Origin: Nymphaea colorata
Lineage: Eukaryota > Streptophyta > Magnoliopsida > Nymphaeales > Nymphaeaceae
NCBI RefSeq assembly: GCF_008831285.2
Contig: NC_045149.1
Span: 2,399,500 to 2,463,499 of the forward strand
Length of the DNA stretch: 64,000 bases
Direction: 5' to 3'
In this document: positions 1 to 11,210 of the stretch, one piece after another
Layout of the letters: every line of letters starts with the position of its first letter
Numbering within the stretch: the stretch's first letter is position 1
Program-made: the position numbers and the translations under genes
Notes under the pieces: model-generated
Databases searched by the model: none
What the model was told of the DNA's origin: nothing
The model's input: only the letters and a program-made list of their open reading frames with translations

Positions 1-1311
1 GAGAGGTCACTAGGGCAGCCTATGAAAAAACCCCATGGAATGGAGCCCTTGCAGCAACCAGAGAATATGGGGCTCCGATGAACCCCAATTTTACCAGGCA
101 AGAGAGGCAGCAATGTCGTGACCAGGTCTTAAAACCTTTAGAGGAGCACCAACAAAATCGATGGAAGAAGGATCCATCTGAATCAGACTGCTGCAAACTC
201 GGCAAAGAATCTGAAGGAAAGGATCTAGAACAATCAGCAGACATGGAGTACCCAGCGAAGGAGAGCAACGAAGGAGATGGCTGTCCCTACAGAACAGAAA
301 GAAAACAAGTCAATAACGTCTCAACGTGAAGATTCGATGAAGCCATTGCTGGTGCAGGGGAGCACCTCATGCATCATGGCGGCGGTCAGTTCTTTCGATC
401 AACCAAGGGTCACAGAATGGTGATTACACTAGCACCAAAAAATCTAGGTATGCTCGAGCCCCATGAAGCTCCTATGCATTCCTTGCAACGAGATAGGGGG
501 AAAAGGCAGACCCCCATGGCTACGGGCCATAGTTGTCACGACATGTAAGAACATTGCAATGAGACCCAAAGACCTATTATTGACGTCTGGGTGCAAGAGT
601 GTTGATGCATATCAGACCATTAAAGTTGAAAATGAAGGCCAATTACAGACTGAGCAAGAAAAGAGGCAGACAGCAAGCACCTACTAATGGACGACAATGG
701 TGTAGGCTGTCAATTAATCAAATTAATCATTTGCAACCAGTTGTGCCATGCCAAGCCAGGATTGAATAGAGGAAATAATGGCTCAACAAAAAAATGAAGT
801 TGGGTCGGTGCATTAGGGGCTTGCTCGAGATGTGCAAGTGGGAAAAGCATATGAGGTACAGCGAGACCAAATTGCTTTTGTTCAATCAAGAGCCCTGGTT
901 CAAGATTACGTTGGAGTTGGACAATGCGGGCACAAATTCCAATTTTTTGCAGCATCTGTCTGCCTACCAGTCTCAATTCCCGTTAAAGTTAAGTCAATCA
1001 ATTTAGGTTGCAGGGAAAATTTCGTTTATAAGGGTCAGCGGTAACCATTGAAGCCTGCATCTTTCCATCGCCTAAGGAGATGGTTAACCCTTTACACACA
1101 GACAATAGTAGAGCAATGCATACTTTTCAAGAAAGGAAACTTTGGACTTTAGGTGTCAGCTTCACTAGGCCTTCCATTCGTAGAGGAAACCCAGCAGCAG
1201 CATGTTTGGAGGTTTTGACCTTTAACTGTTGTTTAGACCTCTTAAGTGCCTACATGGTAGCTGTACCTTCAAGGAGAGATTCATCTGTTCATGCCCTCGA
1301 GGAGCTAAGTA
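1..1311. other. Unassigned flanking sequence
   Basis: No gene is recognised here. Short open frames exist on both strands (for example 1080-1403 plus and 710-976 minus). None shows a domain I know, and the 1080 frame runs into the retrotransposon LTR that starts at 1317. Base composition is less AT-rich than the transposon-poor stretches farther right, so it could be a low-copy or decayed genic segment. It is not a recognisable continuation of APC5. Confidence 0.4.
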
Positions 1312-1316
1312 ATCCC

Positions 1317-1565
1317 TCTAGGAACGGAAAGAGCAAATGGAAAGATGAACACACAAATGTAACGTGGAAAACCCCTCAACTAGAGGCAAAAAACCACGGG
1401 TGAGGAGGACTGGTGCCCACTAGCCACCAGACACTCTCTCTCTTGAATTATCATTCACACACTGAAAATTAGGGTTTACACAGGTTAAGTAGGGTCATAA
1501 CCACACACTGGATTGGATCCAGATCCAGACCCAGATAAGAGACCCAAATACCACATATATCAACA
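1317..1565 (-). repeat. 3' LTR of outer copia A
   Basis: 249 bp, matching 10599-10850 along its length. Its inner edge ends in TCAACA next to the polypurine tract (minus-strand reading). The outer edge is worn: TCTAGG here against TGTAAG in the partner. The flanking ATCCC still fixes the boundary. Confidence 0.9.
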
Positions 1566-1580
1566 CTCCCCCTCAAGTTG
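1566..1580 (-). promoter_or_regulatory. Polypurine tract of outer copia A
   Basis: Minus-strand reading AACTTGAGGGGGAG directly abuts the 3' LTR. This is the usual plus-strand DNA priming site of copia elements. The same motif lies before the 3' LTR of the nested element. Confidence 0.85.
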
Positions 1581-1629
1581 GGCATACATATCAAACATGC
1601 CCAACTTAGATACATTTCTCTCAAACGAG

Positions 1630-2682
1630 TCACAGGTAAGGCAAGGCTTTAGTCAGAACATCAGCAGTTTGGTCTTTAGACTTCATATATGGTAGAAACA
1701 ACTCTCTGGCATCAATTCTCTCCCGGATGAAGTGACGGTCAATCTCGACATGTTTTGTTTGGTCATGTAACACAGAGGTGTTGGCCAGATTGATAGCAAA
1801 CTTGTTATCACAGTACATCTTCATATGTCCTTTCTGACACTCCAGTAGCAACAGCCCTATATTTAGCCTCTGCACTTGAGCGGGAACAAACATCTTGCTT
1901 CTCCAAATAACAAGATTTCCCCCCAAGTAGACGCAGTACCCTGAAGTAGATCTTCTGGTATCAACATAGCCTACCCAGTCTGCATCTGAATACCCTTCGA
2001 TCTCAATAGGCCCTTGTTTCACATATAGAAGTCCCTTGCCAGGATTCCTCAAGTAACACAAGATTCTGTCGACAGCCTTCAAGTGAGTATCTGTAGGCGC
2101 GTGCATGAACTGACTCATTACATTTACGGCAAAGGTGATATCAGGTCTAGTCAGAGTAAGGTAGATCAATCTTCCCACTAGACGTTGATATCTTCCCTTA
2201 GCTTCTTTACAAAAAGGTTCTCCATCCTTAATACTGAGTTTGTGTCCAGCATCAAGAGGAGTAGAAGCCGGTCTACACCCTAGTTTTCCTATCTCCTTCA
2301 GTAAATCCAGAGTATATTTTTTTTATTTAGCACAAGGGTCGTACCTGATCTAACAATTTTAATACCAAGAAAATATCTTAGTTTGCCAAGGTCCTTGAGA
2401 TCAAATTCAGCAGCCAGTAAACCATTTAATTTTGTTATCTCATCTTCATCATCACCTGTAACAATCATATCATCAACATAGACTAACAAAAGAGTAACTT
2501 TACCCTCCTTCCTCTTTACAAACAAAGTATGATCTCTGTTTCCTTTATTGTAGCCATGTTTTCTCATTACAAGTCTAAGACGTTCAAACCATGCTCGGGG
2601 AGACTGCTTGAGCTCATACAAAGCCTTCTTCAGTTTACAGCATTTTCCCAGTTTCTCGTATCCTTAGGGCATACATATATAT
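1630..2682 (-). pseudogene. RNase H and C-terminal reverse transcriptase of outer copia A
   Basis: Minus-strand frames 2621-2298 and 2178-1630 encode the end of copia pol. The first has the RT motifs MYELKQSPRAWFERL and LLLVYVDDMIVTGDD; YVDD is the catalytic motif. The second has the RNase H region ending TADVLTKALP. A frameshift at a run of T near 2310-2325 and an RNase H deletion (the usual SSAEAEYRA segment is replaced) break the frame. The upstream part of the same RT resumes at 7805, on the other side of the nested element. Confidence 0.9.
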
Positions 2683-2928
2683 TGTTGATAGATCGTATGT
2701 TTTGGGTCCGGATCCATACCTGACCCGTCTTGTAGCCCGTGTTGGGCACTACTTAAGTCATGTAACCCTAATCCTTATGTGTTAATGATAATCTAAGGAG
2801 AGAGAGAGTCTGGCGGCTAGTGGGCACCGACTCCTCCTCATTCGTGGTTTTTTCTCTCTCGTGTTGAGGGTTTTCCACGTTACATCGTGATTGTTGTTCA
2901 TCTTCCTCTCCTTGTTCGTATTTCTACA
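2683..2928 (+). repeat. 5' LTR of nested copia
   Basis: 246 bp, TG...CA termini, aligned without gaps to 7554-7799. It contains the box GGCGGCTAGTGGGCACC that recurs in the LTRs of the other family members in this window (1317, 10599, 10971, 12593). Confidence 0.95.
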
Positions 2929-2941
2929 CGGTATCAGAGCC
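2929..2941 (+). promoter_or_regulatory. Primer-binding site of nested copia
   Basis: CGGTATCAGAGCC directly follows the LTR. Copia elements normally use TGGTATCAGAGC, complementary to the initiator methionine tRNA 3' end; the first base here is changed. Confidence 0.85.
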
Positions 2942-3252
2942 GTGAAGTTCCGGCATTAACGTGTTGGAGGAGGCGTCCTGCACTGTTTATCGTCCGCCCT
3001 CCCGTCGCCTGTCCGTCTGCCGCCGTCCGCCCTTCCGTCGCTCGTCCTCCTGTGCTCGGCGAGCGCCTCTAAGCGCCGCCCTCTGCTCTTGCGCCGCCAA
3101 GGGCTTCTGCACTGATCTCTGCTCCCGCCGCCGTTTTCTGCTCCCGCTGCCGCCAAGCGCCTCACGCTCCGCCCTTCTGCCGACGCCGCCGTCTTTCACG
3201 CTGCAGTTGCTCCCTGCCCTTGTTGCTCTCGTCGGTGTGTGGGTCTGTCATT

Positions 3253-4220
3253 ATGGCAGCCTCGTCTTCCTCGTCGATGGTCAGTCAAACTGAAATCAGA
3301 ACTGTGAGACCCGAGAACGTCCCTGTGCGGGTTATTACTCTTCGCCTCACAAATGAGAACTATTTCTCGTGGTCGCCAGCTATGACTATGGGGATTGCTG
3401 GCCGTGGTCGGATGGCCTATATCGACGGGAGCAACCCTGAACCAGCAAGAACAAGTGGTGTGTGGCACACTTGGTTCCTTGAGGATAATCAAGTAAAAAC
3501 GTGGATTGTCAACTCTGTCTCCGCTGAGATTCAGCCTCTTATCCTTCGGAAGAAGACTGCACGGGACATGTGGGTGGTCCTTGAGCAAATGTATGGCCAG
3601 AAGAAGACAGCCATTCGCACTTAAGTAATGAAGACTGTTTATAACCTCCGCCAAGGGACCTCTTCTGTTGCAGAATACTATGGGGCTTTGAAAGCCAAGT
3701 GGGAAGAACTTGACTATCACTCTGATATTCCGTGGCACTGTCCCCAAGATCAGGCACTTCACATTGCCCAGGTATGGGAAAACAGAGTGTTCCTCTTTCT
3801 AGCTGGCTTAAATGATGAGTTTGAAGGTGTTCGGAGCCAGATTCTGAATTCTGGAGAGGTGTCCAGTATTGAAGATGTATACTCGGTTGTTGAAGCAGAA
3901 GAACAGAGAAGGCTAGTCATCAATGAAAGCCAGAGGGATCCTGGTCTCTCTCATGAGAGATCAGCCCTTGTGAGCCGTGGACCTGGAGGCTTGGCTAGAC
4001 CCCCTCGCCGATGCACACACTACAAGAAGACGGGTCACACCGTCGATTACTATTGGGATCTCCATCCAAACAAGAAAGGAAATAGAGGAAGGTCTTCTAG
4101 TGGGAAGACACCTGTGCCTGAGGCGCCCAAATCCAGTGGGGAAAAACTCTCTAATTCGGCTGATCAGCTTCGTGAACTAAGGGCTTATTTGGGCAGGATC
4201 GATGTGAACAAGATCGAGAC
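3253..4220 (+). pseudogene. copia gag (broken) of nested element
   Basis: The capsid-like gag starts at the ATG at 3253, after a CCG-rich leader, and matches the gag at 11711 residue by residue (AMTMGIAGRGR, WFLEDNQVKTWIVNSVS, RKKTARDMW). A TAA at 3622-3624 falls just after MYGQKK, where the relative reads on without a stop; the frame resumes at once. The zinc knuckle near 4012-4060 reads CTHYKKTGHTVDYYWD: two of the three cysteines of CX2CX4HX4C have become tyrosine, so RNA binding should be lost. It would have formed the virus-like particle core in the cytoplasm. Confidence 0.9.
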
Positions 4221-5884
4221 ATCAGAGGAAACTACAACTAATCATGCTCTTGCAGTTATTGGCGATAAAGGTAACTCTTCTGTGGGGGAATGGATTGTCG
4301 ATAGTGGTGCTACTCATCACACGACAGGTAATCCAAAATTGTTTCATGAGTATAAGTTGTCCTCGGGAAGGGAACGTGTTTCCCTTGCAGATGGTTCCTC
4401 TACCTGTGTGGCAGGCGAAGGAACTCTGTCCTTGTTGGACAAATTTCATGTGCAGGGCGCATTACATGTCCCCCAGTTTCCTTTAAATCTCTTGTCAGTC
4501 AGTAGACTTACTAAAGAATTGAATTGTGAACTTATTTTCTCTGCCAATCGCTGTGTTTTGCAGGACTTGGTGACAGGGAAGAGGATTGGGATTGGTTTAG
4601 CTTCTGATGGATTATATCGTCTTCCCATACATGTGGCTACTGCTCTGATGACAGCGATCCGCAAGACAGATAAGAGAAGAGAAGATTGTCTTCAGTCCTT
4701 TACGTACTGGCATGAACGTTTTGGGCATTTACCTTTTGGGATTTTGAAACATTTGTTTCCAGACTTGTGTTCCTCCTTTGATTTGTCTTCCATTTCTTGT
4801 GATGTTTGTCAGTTTGTCAAACATGTGAGGGCTTCGTACCCTCTTTCTACTAGTTGTGTTAATGAAGCTTTTTCTCTGATTCACTCTGATGTATGGGGAC
4901 CTTCGGGAATTCATACCCGTCAAGGTTTTCAATATTTTATCACTTTCATTGATGATCTCTCGTGCTAAATTTGTGTACCTGTTAAAAGACCGCAGTGAGG
5001 TTCCTCGTATCATCGAGACATTCATTCTTCTTGTGCATACCCAATATGGTGCGAATGTTAAAACTTTCCGGTCTGATAATGCCCGTGAATACATGTGTCA
5101 GTCTATTGAGGAGTTTCGTAGACAAAGGGGGATTGTTCATGAAACATCTTGTAGTTACACCCCTCCTCAAAATGGGGTAGCTGAAATGAAAAATCGTCAA
5201 CTTCTTAATGTCACCAGGGCTCTTTTGTTTCAGAGAAATCTTCCTAAACACTATTGGGGTGATGTCGTTCTTACTAGTGTCTATCTTATTAACCGCATGC
5301 CCAGTCGTGTTTTGAATGGTAGGACTCCCCACTCGTTACTTCCTGGCAGTCGTCCACCATTCCTACTTCCTCCTCGTGTTTTTGGTTGTGTATGTTTTAT
5401 CCATGATCACAGTCCAAATGTCAAGAAACTTGATCCTAGGTCTATCAAAGGTGTCTTTGTTGGATACTCTCCTACGCAAAAAGGATACAAATGTATTGAC
5501 CCTATTACTGGTCGAGTTTATGTTACGAGGGATGTTACCTTCTTGGAACATGCCTCTTACTTTGGTGAGAATCCTCTTCAGGGGGAGCAGTCTGTGGGCA
5601 GGGAAGAGTATTCTCAGAGACAGGAACTTCAGTTTATAGATTTTTTGGACTACAAGAAAGTAGAATCGCTTACTGCTGTTGATGTGCCTGAGAATGAGGA
5701 AAGGTGTGACACTAGCATTGAGAAGGAAGGCCCTCGGTTGTTTGGACAGTTTTACTCTAGACGAGGTACTCGGACAGAGATGATGACTTGTGATGCTAGA
5801 TCTACTTCCAATCCCAATGCCACTCCTTCCCTCGATGAACCAAGTCCTACCGTGGAGACTATGGAGACTCATGAAGAGGAATGA
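4221..5884 (+). pseudogene. copia protease and integrase of nested element
   Basis: Aspartic protease motif DSGATHH at 4300-4320. The GAG-pre-integrase zinc region follows (YWHERFGH, then CDVCQFVKH, 4705-4825), then the integrase core with TFIDD at the first Asp, FRSDNAREY at the second and QNGVAEMKNR at the Glu. A frameshift near 4955-4965 separates FIDD from FVYLLKD, so the DDE core is split between two frames. The C-terminal part (PRVFGCVCFIHDHSPNVKK, GVFVGYSPTQKGYKC) continues to a stop at 5882-5884. Integrase would insert the cDNA into host chromatin. Confidence 0.9.
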
Positions 5885-7559
5885 AGATCTTCCCATTATC
5901 CTGAGAAAGGGTGTCAGGTCATGTACTCAACACCCCATTGGTAATTTTGTATCTTATTCCAGACTTGGAAAAGATTACAAGTGTTTTGTTTCTACTCTTT
6001 CTTTGGCTGTGATCCCCAGGACTGTTGCTGAAGCTCAAAGTGACTCCAAGTGGGCTAATGCAATGAAAGAAGAAATAGATGCCCTGAGAAGAAATATCAC
6101 ATGGGAGGTGGTGAAGATTCCTGAAGCCGCTCACTTAGTTGGATCCAAATGGGTGTATACCATCAAGTACAAACCAGATGGAAGTATTGAAAGATATAAA
6201 GCTCGACTTGTGGCCAAGGGATTTAGCCAGAAATATGGAATTGATTACTTGGAAACCTTTGCTCCTGTTGCGAAAATGAAGACAGTGAGAGTGGTTATAT
6301 CCCTAGCTGTGATGAAGGAGTGGAAGATGTATCAACTAGATGTTAAGAATGCATTCCTCAATGGTGACCTCGAAGAAGAAGTATATATGCATATGCCTCC
6401 AGGATATGAAGAACCAGAAAAATGTTGTAAGCTAAAAAAGGCCTTATATGGCCTTAAGCAATCGCCCAGAGCGTGGTTCGAACGACTGAGAAGAGTGATG
6501 ATACGTCATGAATACAAACAAGGAAATGGAGATCACACTCTGTTTGTGAAGAAGAAGGAGAGCAGGGTTACTCTCCTGCTGGTCTACGTAGATGACATGA
6601 TTGTCACAGGAGATGATGAGGAGGAGATTATCAAGCTAAAAGGGTTACTGGATACAGAATTCGATCTCAAAGATCTTGGCAAGCTAAGGTATTTTCTTGG
6701 TATGGAGGTTGCTAGGTCTAGCACTGGTCTTGTACTAAACCAAAGGAAAGACACATTAGATCTGCTAGAAGAAACTGGTAAATTGGGATGTAGACCTACT
6801 CCTACCCCATTTGACACTGGGCACAAGTTGAGTCTTAGAGATGGAGAGCCTCTCTGTGAAGAAGACAAGGGAAGATATCAACGTCTGGTTGGGAAGTTGA
6901 TTTATCTTACCCTCACGAGACCTGATATCACCTTTGCGGTGAATGTTTTGAGCTAATTCATGCATGCACCAACCGATGCACATCTGAAGGCTGTGGACAG
7001 AGTACTATGCTACCTGAAGAAAAATCCTGGCAAGGGACTCTTGTATGTGAAACAAGAGACTGTGGAAATCGAGAGCTATTCTGATGCGGATTGGGCAGGT
7101 TGTGGTGATACCAGACGATCTACTACAGGGTACTGTGTCTACTTGGGAGGAAACCTTGTTGTATGGAGAAGCAAGAGACAGAATGTTTGCTCTAGATCTA
7201 GTGCAGAGGCAGAATATAGGGCAGTTGCTATGGAAGTATCAGAATTACTATGGTTGAAGATATTGCTGACTGACATTGGAATGGAGATTGAAGGACCTAT
7301 GAAGATGTATTGTGATAACAAGTCTGCAATCAACTTAGCCAACAATCCTATTCTTCACGACAGAACAAAGCATGTTGAAATTGATCGTCACTTCATTCGA
7401 GAAAGAATTGATGCGAAAGAGTTGATCTTACCTTACATGAAGTCTGAAGACCAAACTGCTGATGTTCTGACGAAAGCTCTTCCTTCAGCTTCATTTGAGA
7501 GGAATGTATCCAAGTTGGGCATGTTTGATATGTATGCCCAACTTGAGGGGGAGTGTTGA
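5885..7559 (+). pseudogene. copia reverse transcriptase and RNase H of nested element
   Basis: After a frameshift near 5870-5885 the RT domain runs to 6956: [59 protein letters not shown] and the catalytic YVDD at 6585-6596. A TAA at 6954-6956 (FAVNVLS*FMHAPTD) interrupts the RT/RNase H border. RNase H continues in frame from 6960 with SSAEAEYRAVA, MYCDNKSAINLANNP and the terminal DVLTKALPS, ending with TGA at 7557-7559. Apart from the listed lesions the pol frame is well preserved. Confidence 0.92.
7541..7553 (+). promoter_or_regulatory. Polypurine tract of nested copia
   Basis: ACTTGAGGGGGAG directly precedes the 3' LTR. Confidence 0.88.
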
Positions 7560-7799
7560 TAGATCGTATGTTTCGGGTCCGGATCCATACCCGACCCGTC
7601 TTGTAGCCCGTGTTGGGCACTACTTAAGTCATGTAACCCTAATCCTTATGTGTTAATGATAATCTAAGGAGAGAGAGAGTCTGGCGGCTAGTGTGCACCG
7701 ACTCCTCCTCATTCGTGGTTTTTTCTCCCTCGTGTTGAGGGTTTTCTACGTTACATCGTGATCGTTGTTCTTCTTCCTCTCCTTGTTCGTATTTCTACA
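7554..7799 (+). repeat. 3' LTR of nested copia
   Basis: 246 bp, seven single-base differences from the 5' LTR by eye, followed by the TATAT target duplication. Confidence 0.95.
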
Positions 7800-7804
7800 T
7801 ATAT

Positions 7805-10055
7805 ACTTCTTCTTCAAGATCTCCGTTGAGAAAAGCATTCTTAACGTCAAGTTGGCACATCTTCCACTCCTTTAACACTGCTAAAGAAATAATAACTCTT
7901 AACAGTCTTCATCTTCGCAACATGAGCAAACGTCTCCAAGTAGTCAATCTCATATTTCTGACTAAACTCCTTGGCAACCAGGCGAGCTTTGTACATCTCA
8001 ACATTCCCATCTGGTTTGTACTTAATGGTGTAGAACCACTTGGATCCAACCAGATGAGCCGCTTCAGGGATCTCTACCACTTCCTATGTCTGGTTTCTGC
8101 TCAAGGCTTCCATCTCTTCTTGTATAGCATGAGTCCACTTGGGATCACTCTGAGCCTCTGTAACAGTCCTGAGAATCACAGCCAAATAAAGAGATGATAC
8201 AAAACATTTGTAATCTGTGCTCAGTCTAGAATATGACACAAAGTTACCAATAGGGTGTTAAGTACATGACCTGACCCCCTTTCTGAGAGCAATGGGTAAT
8301 TCTTCACTTTTAGCTTCTGCCTGAGTACCTTCAACTAACATCTCTTGAGCACGACTTGGGTCATCCAGGGAAGGAGTAGCATTAGGATTGGGAATAGGAA
8401 CTTTGTCACTAGAGGGCCTCACTTCGTCAGCTCCACCAATGGGTCCTGCCGCAGGCAACCTTCGCCTAGAGTAAACCTGCCCAAACAAACAGTCATGTTC
8501 CTCCTCATTCACAATCGAACAATCATCAACCTTATTGTGCTCTAGAGGGTTCGTAATTTGAGTCTCTTCCTTCTTGTAATCCAAAAAATCTGTAAACTGA
8601 ATCTCTTGATTGGGAGAATACTCTTCTCTCATTGTAGACCTCTCCCCTTGAAGAGAATTCTCACCAAAATAGGAAGCATGTTCCAGGTTGGTGACATCTT
8701 TGGTGACATAGGCACGACCAGTGGAAGGATCTCAACACTTGTACTCTTTTTGAGTGGGAGAATAACCTAGAAATATGCCCTTAATCGACCTTGGATCAAG
8801 CTTTTTAATATTAGGACTTTGATTGTGAATAAAACAGACACAACCAAAAACTCTAGGTGGAAGAGAGAAAGGTTCACGACTCCTCGATAACATAAAATGA
8901 GGCGTTTGCCCATTCAACACACAACTAGGCATACGGTTGATTAGATACGCACTGGTCAACACAGCATCCCCCCAATACCTTTTTGGAACATGACGTTGAA
9001 AAAGAAAAGCCTGAGTCATATTCAGTAACTAGCGATTCTTTCGTTCAGCAACTCCATTTTGAGGAGGAGTATAACTACATGAAGTCTCATGAACAATTCC
9101 CTTTTTTCGAAAGAAGCTATCAAGAGACTGGCATGTATATTCATGAGCATTGTCAGACTGAAAGGTCTTAACAGATGCTCCATATTGAGTTTCCACACAA
9201 GCAATGAAAGTTTCTATGACAGTAGGAACTTCACGACGGTCTTTCAACAAGTAAACAACGGTGTTTTGAGAACAATCATCTATAAAAAGTGATAAAATAT
9301 TGAAAACCATGACAAGAAGGAATTCCCGAAGGCCCCTACACATCAGAGTAAATCAAGGCAAACACCTCATTAGAACGATCGATAAAAACAAGGTATGAAG
9401 CCCTAACATGTTTAGCCAGGTGACAGACATCACAAGACACCATAGTCATATCTAACCTGGAACATTAATCAAGAAACAACTGTCTAAGAATTCCAAGAGG
9501 AGGGTGTCCAAGGCGCTCATGCCAATGCATAACCAACCGAAGGGAGTCCTCTCTACTCTTCTTTGTCTTGTTGGCAGCCGTCATGAGAGCTCTAGCAGTA
9601 TGCATGGGTAAACGATATAGCCCCTCAGAAACCAAACCAATCCCAATCCTCTTTCATGTCACCAAGTCCTGCAGAACACACCGATCAGCAGAAAAAATAA
9701 GTTCGCAATTCAACTCTTTCGTAATCTTGCTAACCGACAAGAGGTTCAAGGGAAGATGAAGAACATGTAGAGCATTGTGAACTAAGAACTTGTTCAAAAG
9801 TGAGAAGCTCCATTTTCCAGCCACATAAATAGAGGAACCATCGGCAAAAGACACGTGTTCCTTTCCTGACGAAAGCTTATACTCATGCAAAACCTTAGGA
9901 TCGTCAGTCATGTGGTGGGTAGCACCACTGTCAATAATCCACTCTCCCATATGAGAATCTGCCATCACAGAGGTCCACCAAAGCAGCGAAAGAGCAGTTG
10001 AACAGGCGCAACAGTGGCCAGTTACAGTTGAACAAGGACACGGAGCCAGCAACAC
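7805..10055 (-). pseudogene. Protease, integrase and N-terminal RT of outer copia A
   Basis: Reading right to left. Protease: frame 10055-9654 with WIIDSGATHHMTDD. GAG-pre-integrase region about 9560-9390 (broken). Integrase: frames 9343-9029 and 9019-8732 with FIDDCS, FQSDNAHEY and QNGVAERKNR; the C-terminal part PRVFGCVCFIHNQSPN continues. Linker: 8632-8258, ending LRKGVRSCT. RT N-terminus: 8080-7847 with KWFYTIKYKPDGNVE and RLVAKEFSQKYEIDYLET. Stops and short frame changes separate the pieces. The RT breaks off at 7805, where the nested element begins, and continues left of 2682. Confidence 0.9.
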
Positions 10056-10598
10056 AGTGGGCGGAAGTTACAGCTCAAATCTGAAGGACTCTGTGGCAGA
10101 TCTCATTCCAACAAATACTTAGACAGGATCGCCCAGAAAAGAGCTCTTCCACGGCCAAAATCCAGCCCAAGTCAACCAAGGACGAAGATGGGATGAGAGC
10201 AGCGGCAGAGCTGGCGGCGCTCAGGCGACGGCAGAAGCTTGACGATGACTAAGGACACGCGGACGATGGGCAATACAGGGCGGCAGCAGAGGAAGGGCAG
10301 CGGCGGCGGCGGCAGCAGCGGTGGCAGCGGCTGCAGCAGCGGCAGTGGCGACGGCAGCGGCGGCAGTGGCGACGGCAGCGGCGGCAGTGGCGACGGCAGC
10401 GGCAGAGGCGCCGACGGCGGAACAAGGACAGCGGCGGAATCTGGTTGACGGTACATGCTGGGCGACGCGGATATCGGAATAGTCGAACGATGAAGGACCA
10501 GCTCCGAATGATGAAGGGCGTCGAGTGATGGAAAGGTCAGGGCCGGAACTTCACGGCCGGCAAAAAATTTCACAAACTAGTCACGGACTCTGATACCA
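10056..10598 (-). other. Leader of outer copia A; gag deleted
   Basis: Between the primer-binding site (10586-10598, minus reading TGGTATCAGAGTC) and the protease there is only about 540 bp. It includes a GGC/AGC-repeat stretch 10290-10420 that would read as Pro/Leu repeats on the minus strand. No capsid or zinc-knuckle sequence is present, whereas related elements here need about 1 kb for gag. I take this as an internal deletion of gag. The CCG-rich leader itself is shared with the other family members (2945-3250, 11275-11640). Confidence 0.75.
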
Positions 10599-10850
10599 TG
10601 TAAGAATGGTAAAAGCAAATGGAAAGATAAACACACAAATGTAACATGGAAAACCCCTCAACTAGAGGGAAAAAACCACAGGTGAGGAGGACTGGTGCCC
10701 ACTAGCCGCCAGACACTCTCTCTCTTGAATTATCATTCACACACTGAAAATTATGGTTTACACAGGTTAAGTAGTAGTGTCATAACAACACACTGAATCA
10801 GGTCCAGATCCAGACCCAGATAAGAGACCCAAATACCACATATGTCAACA
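10599..10850 (-). repeat. 5' LTR of outer copia A
   Basis: 252 bp with TG...CA ends in the plus reading as TGTAAG...TCAACA, followed by the ATCCC duplication. It matches 1317-1565 with about 17-19 differences by eye. Confidence 0.92.
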
Positions 10851-10970
10851 ATCCCCATAAATATGCCTCCCTTAGAGATGCATTGGGTGATATATACACA
10901 ATGTGGAGGTGCATTAAAAGAATGAGGGAAGGCAGGAGGGGAACTTCCTGAAATGTGATCTCATGGAATG

Positions 10971-11210
10971 TGTTGACGGGTTTTGTTGTTCGGGTCCGGA
11001 TCCGTACCCGATCCGGTTTGTCCTAATTAGGACTACTTATACCTCTGTAAACCCTAATCTTTGAGTTAATGAAGTGTTGAAGAGAGAGAGTGTCTGGAGG
11101 CTAGTGGGCACCAAACCTCCTCACCCGTGGTTTTTCTTCCCTCGAGTTGAGGGTTTTCCACGTTACATCTGTGTGCTTTCTTCTACTCTCGTGCACATTT
11201 TGTTTCTACA
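10971..11210 (+). repeat. 5' LTR of gag-only copia
   Basis: 240 bp, shares the TCCGGATCCGTACCCGA core and CTAGTGGGCACC box with the nested element LTRs but differs in length and sequence between them. Confidence 0.88.

Larger units (their letters stand above)
2683..7799 (+). mobile_element. Nested Ty1/copia retrotransposon, 5117 bp
   Basis: A complete plus-strand element: 246-bp LTRs at both ends (TGTTGA...CTACA), primer-binding site, gag-pol region and polypurine tract. The 5-bp target duplication TATAT (2678-2682 and 7800-7804) is perfect. It lies inside the RT gene of the outer element; joining the flanks restores the outer reading frame region. The LTRs differ at 7 of 246 positions by eye (about 2.8 percent), so insertion is relatively recent. 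Coding is broken by stops at 3622 and 6954 and frameshifts near 4960 and 5880, so it cannot make a full polyprotein. Confidence 0.96.
1317..10850 (-). mobile_element. Outer Ty1/copia retrotransposon A, interrupted by a nested copia
   Basis: A minus-strand copia element bounded by LTRs 1317-1565 and 10599-10850 and flanked by a perfect 5-bp target duplication ATCCC (1312-1316 and 10851-10855). Removing the nested element 2683-7799 and one copy of its TATAT duplication leaves about 4.4 kb with the copia order protease, integrase, reverse transcriptase, RNase H, read right to left. The gag gene is missing: protease begins within about 550 bp of the 5' LTR and the space between holds only a proline/CCG-rich leader. 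The pol frames carry stops and frameshifts. The two LTRs differ at roughly 7 percent of sites by eye, so it is older than its guest. Confidence 0.93.

Noticed and set aside
10239-10573. Gly/Ser-rich plus frame and Pro/Leu-rich minus frame
   Set aside because: GGC/AGC repeat in the copia leader. The same CCG-rich leader occurs before gag in related elements and is not coding there.
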